A stretch of DNA of 8,545 nt from NCBI GenBank assembly GCA_029865665.1, contig JARXAV010000240.1, positions 1 to 8,545 of the forward strand. The letters are read 5' to 3'. The notes beneath the pieces were generated by a model, which did no database searches, was not told the origin of the DNA, and worked only from the letters and a program-made list of their open reading frames with translations. This DNA comes from Flectobacillus sp. GTDB lineage: Bacteria > Bacteroidota > Bacteroidia > Cytophagales > Spirosomataceae. A program made the position numbers and the translations under genes. Positions 5,916-8,545 of the stretch are shown here, one piece after another; position 1 is the first letter of the stretch, and each line of letters begins with the position of its first letter.

Positions 5916-8545
5916 ATGAACTTTTATAACGATTACCTTAAAGAAATCGAGGAAAGAAAAGAACAAGGTCTTCATCCTAAGCCAATTGATGGTGCTGAAT
6001 TAGTAAGCGAAATCATCGCACAAATCAAAGATTTGAACAATGAAAACCGTGTTGATTCTCTTCAGTTTTTCATCTACAACACCTTGCCAGGAACTACGCC
6101 TGCGGCTAGTGCAAAATCTCAGTTTTTAAAAGAAATCGCTCTTGGTCAGTCGGTTGTAAAAGAAATTACGCCTGATTTTGCTTTCGAATTGTTGTCTCAC
6201 ATGAAAGGTGGTCCTTCAATGGAAGTATTGTTAGATTTAGCGTTGGGTACTGATGCTGCTATCGCAAAACAAGCAGCAGATGTTTTGAAGACACAGGTTT
6301 ACTTATATGATGCCGATTTGAAACGTCTGAAAGACGCTTTTGAAGCTGGTAACACAACAGCGAAAGAAATCGTAGAAAGCTATGCTCAAGCAGAGTTCTT
6401 TACAAAATTACCAGATGTTCCAGAGGAAATCAAAGTAGTAACGTTTATTGCTGGTGAAGGGGATATTTCTACGGATTTGTTATCTCCAGGTAACCAAGCT
6501 CACTCTCGCTCTGACCGTGAATTACACGGAAAGTGTATGATTTCACCTGCTGCTCAGGACGAAATTGAGGCATTGAAAGCTGAACACCCAGACAAATCAG
6601 TAATGTTAATTGCTGAAAAAGGAACAATGGGTGTTGGTTCATCAAGAATGTCAGGCGTAAACAACGTGGCACTTTGGACAGGTAAACAAGCTAGTCCGTA
6701 TGTTCCATTTGTGAACTTCGCTCCAATTGTTGGTGGTACAAATGGAATTTCTCCTATTTTCCTTACAACAGTTGACGTAACAGGTGGTATCGGTATTGAC
6801 CTTAAAAACTGGGTTAAGAAAGTAGATGCAGATGGACAAATTGTTCGTAATGAGAATGGCGAACCAATTCTTGAACAAGCGTATTCGGTAGCTACAGGAA
6901 CGGTACTTACCATTAATACAAAGACGAAAAAGTTATATAATGGTGACCAAGAGTTGATGGACATTTCTAAAGCGTTCACACCTCAGAAAATGGAGTTTAT
7001 CAAAGCAGGTGGTTCTTACGCTATCGTATTTGGTAAAAAAATCCAGACGTTTGCTGCACAACTTTTAGGAATTGACATTCCTTTAGTATATGCTCCGTCA
7101 AAAGAGATTTCGATTGAAGAACAAGGACTTACAGCGGTAGAAAAAATCTTTAACAGAAATGCGGTTGGTACGATTAGCAAAAAAGCGTTACACGCTGGTT
7201 CTGACGTTCGTGTTACCGTAAATATTGTTGGTTCTCAAGATACAACAGGTTTAATGACAGCTCAAGAATTGGAATCAATGGCCGCTACGGTTATTTCTCC
7301 AATTGTTGACGGTGCTTACCAATCTGGTTGTCACACAGCATCTGTTTGGGATAAAAAAGCTCAGGCTAACATTCCTAAATTGATGAAGTTCATGAATGAC
7401 TTCGGTTTAATTACAGGTCGTGACCCTCAAGGTGTTTACCCTGCAATGACCGACGTAATCCATAAAGTATTGAACGACATTACCATTGATGACTGGGCTA
7501 TCATTATCGGTGGTGACTCTCACACACGTATGTCTAAAGGGGTTGCTTTTGGTGCAGATTCAGGAACAGTTGCTCTTGCATTGGCTACGGGTGAGGCTTC
7601 AATGCCAATTCCAGAATCAGTGAAAGTGACGTTCAAAGGTAGCATGAAAGAGTACATGGACTTCCGTGATGTAGTACACGCTACGCAAGCTCAAATGTTG
7701 AAGAAATTCGGTGGAGAAAACGTATTCCAAGGTAGAGTAATTGAGGTACACTTAGGTACACTTACGGCTGACCAAGCGTTTACATTTACGGACTGGTCTG
7801 CTGAAATGAAAGCAAAAGCAGCTATCTGTATTTCTGAAGATGCAACCTTAATCGAATCATTGGAAATTGCGAAAAGCAGAATCCAAATTATGATCGATAA
7901 AGGCATGGATAATAAAAACCAAGTGCTTCAAGGATTAATTGACAAAGCTAATAAGAGAATTGCTGAAATTGAATCAGGTGAAAAACCAGCGTTAAGACCA
8001 GATGCCAATGCGAAGTATTATGCAGAAGTTGAAGTTGATCTTGACTTGATTGCTGAGCCAATGATTGCTGACCCAGACGTAAACAATGCGGATGTGTCTA
8101 AACGTTATACACACGATACAATCAGACCATTATCTTACTACGGTGGCGACAAGAAAGTTGATCTTGGCTTTATCGGTTCTTGTATGGTTCACAAAGGCGA
8201 CATGAAAATTTTGGCTCAAATGTTGAAAAACATTGAAGCACAAACTGGTAAGGTTGAATTCAAAGCTCCTTTAGTAGTAGCTCCTCCAACCTATAACATC
8301 GTGGACGAATTGAAAGCTGAAGGTGACTGGGAAGTATTACAGAAATACTCAGGATTTGAGTTTGATGACAATGCTCCTAAATCTGCTGCTCGTACCAAAT
8401 ACGAAAACATGTTATACCTAGAGCGTCCAGGTTGTAACTTGTGTATGGGTAACCAAGAAAAAGCAGAAAAAGGTGATACCGTAATGGCTACTTCCACTCG
8501 TTTATTCCAAGGTCGTGTGGTAGAAGATACAGAAGGCAAAAAAGG
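5916..8545 (+). CDS. acnB: Aconitate hydratase B (bifunctional aconitase / 2-methylisocitrate dehydratase), 3' end cut by window
   Basis: AcnB interconverts citrate and isocitrate in the TCA cycle through a [4Fe-4S] cluster, and homologues also dehydrate 2-methylisocitrate. The 876 codons visible cover an N-terminal HEAT-like domain (about 1-160), a swivel domain with GVGSSR (239-244), and the catalytic domains. These include GSQDTTG (439-445), SGCHTA (C472, H473) and GGDSHTR (532-538). The three cluster-binding cysteines are C756 in GSCMVHKGD and C840 and C843 in PGCNLCMGNQ. The pattern matches E. coli AcnB (C710, C769, C772) and not the AcnA family, whose domain order differs. The chain is longer than E. 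coli's 865 residues and still open. The ATG at 5916 is fixed by an in-frame TAA at 5907-5909. No Shine-Dalgarno is seen. The leader holds a probable promoter and two inverted repeats. The frame is intact throughout. Confidence 0.97.
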   Translation, partial: MNFYNDYLKEIEERKEQGLHPKPIDGAELVSEIIAQIKDLNNENRVDSLQFFIYNTLPGTTPAASAKSQFLKEIALGQSVVKEITPDFAFELLSHMKGGPSMEVLLDLALGTDAAIAKQAADVLKTQVYLYDADLKRLKDAFEAGNTTAKEIVESYAQAEFFTKLPDVPEEIKVVTFIAGEGDISTDLLSPGNQAHSRSDRELHGKCMISPAAQDEIEALKAEHPDKSVMLIAEKGTMGVGSSRMSGVNNVALWTGKQASPYVPFVNFAPIVGGTNGISPIFLTTVDVTGGIGIDLKNWVKKVDADGQIVRNENGEPILEQAYSVATGTVLTINTKTKKLYNGDQELMDISKAFTPQKMEFIKAGGSYAIVFGKKIQTFAAQLLGIDIPLVYAPSKEISIEEQGLTAVEKIFNRNAVGTISKKALHAGSDVRVTVNIVGSQDTTGLMTAQELESMAATVISPIVDGAYQSGCHTASVWDKKAQANIPKLMKFMNDFGLITGRDPQGVYPAMTDVIHKVLNDITIDDWAIIIGGDSHTRMSKGVAFGADSGTVALALATGEASMPIPESVKVTFKGSMKEYMDFRDVVHATQAQMLKKFGGENVFQGRVIEVHLGTLTADQAFTFTDWSAEMKAKAAICISEDATLIESLEIAKSRIQIMIDKGMDNKNQVLQGLIDKANKRIAEIESGEKPALRPDANAKYYAEVEVDLDLIAEPMIADPDVNNADVSKRYTHDTIRPLSYYGGDKKVDLGFIGSCMVHKGDMKILAQMLKNIEAQTGKVEFKAPLVVAPPTYNIVDELKAEGDWEVLQKYSGFEFDDNAPKSAARTKYENMLYLERPGCNLCMGNQEKAEKGDTVMATSTRLFQGRVVEDTEGKK

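Noticed and set aside
6469..8539. Several minus-strand frames opposite acnB (67 to 141 codons)
   Set aside because: They are antisense shadows of a strongly conserved coding sequence and show no independent protein features.
1..8545. CRISPR array, tRNA or rRNA gene, insertion sequence
   Set aside because: No regularly spaced repeats, cloverleaf-like or rRNA-like segments, or transposase reading frames with terminal repeats were seen. The 19-bp inverted repeat at 239-294 encloses only 18 bases and cannot bound an element.

Overview
The window looks like chromosomal DNA from a Bacteroidota bacterium, most likely of the Cytophagales type. Three signs point there: a secreted protein with a type IX secretion C-terminal sorting domain, a perfect match to the Bacteroidota promoter (TTTG-N19-TAnnTTTG), and starts without Shine-Dalgarno sequences. 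The genus cannot be fixed from the sequence. No tRNA, rRNA, CRISPR array or transposase gene was seen.

Layout. Positions 1-5261 are coded entirely on the minus strand. In transcription order (right to left) they hold: an endonuclease/exonuclease/phosphatase (EEP) family protein (4443-5261); an unrecognised 136-residue protein starting directly after its stop codon (4032-4442); an intrinsic terminator (3980-4008); a DinB-like putative metalloenzyme (3516-3965); a small COQ4-like protein with an intact HDxxH-x11-E motif (3075-3497); a large secreted beta-propeller/Ig-like protein with a type IX sorting tail (300-3029); a very strong 19-bp stem-loop beside a G-quadruplex-type tract (202-294); and the first 41 codons of a MobA/MocA-like nucleotidyltransferase (1-124), which continues past the left edge. 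Positions 5262-5915 are a 654-base AT-rich divergent intergenic region holding the promoter of the EEP cassette and a probable promoter and leader for the rightward gene. From 5916 to the right edge runs acnB, bifunctional aconitase B of the TCA cycle, cut off near its C-terminal end.

How the parts work together. acnB is core metabolism with its own divergent promoter, and its leader contains two inverted repeats and a 9-bp direct repeat that could be control sites. The EEP gene and its partner form a self-contained bicistronic unit with a clear promoter, a zero-base TAG/ATG junction and a terminator; this is the most likely place for a little-studied two-protein system. The DinB-like and COQ4-like genes are 18 bases apart and are probably co-transcribed, with the secreted protein 45 bases further on. 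No pathway linking these three is evident.
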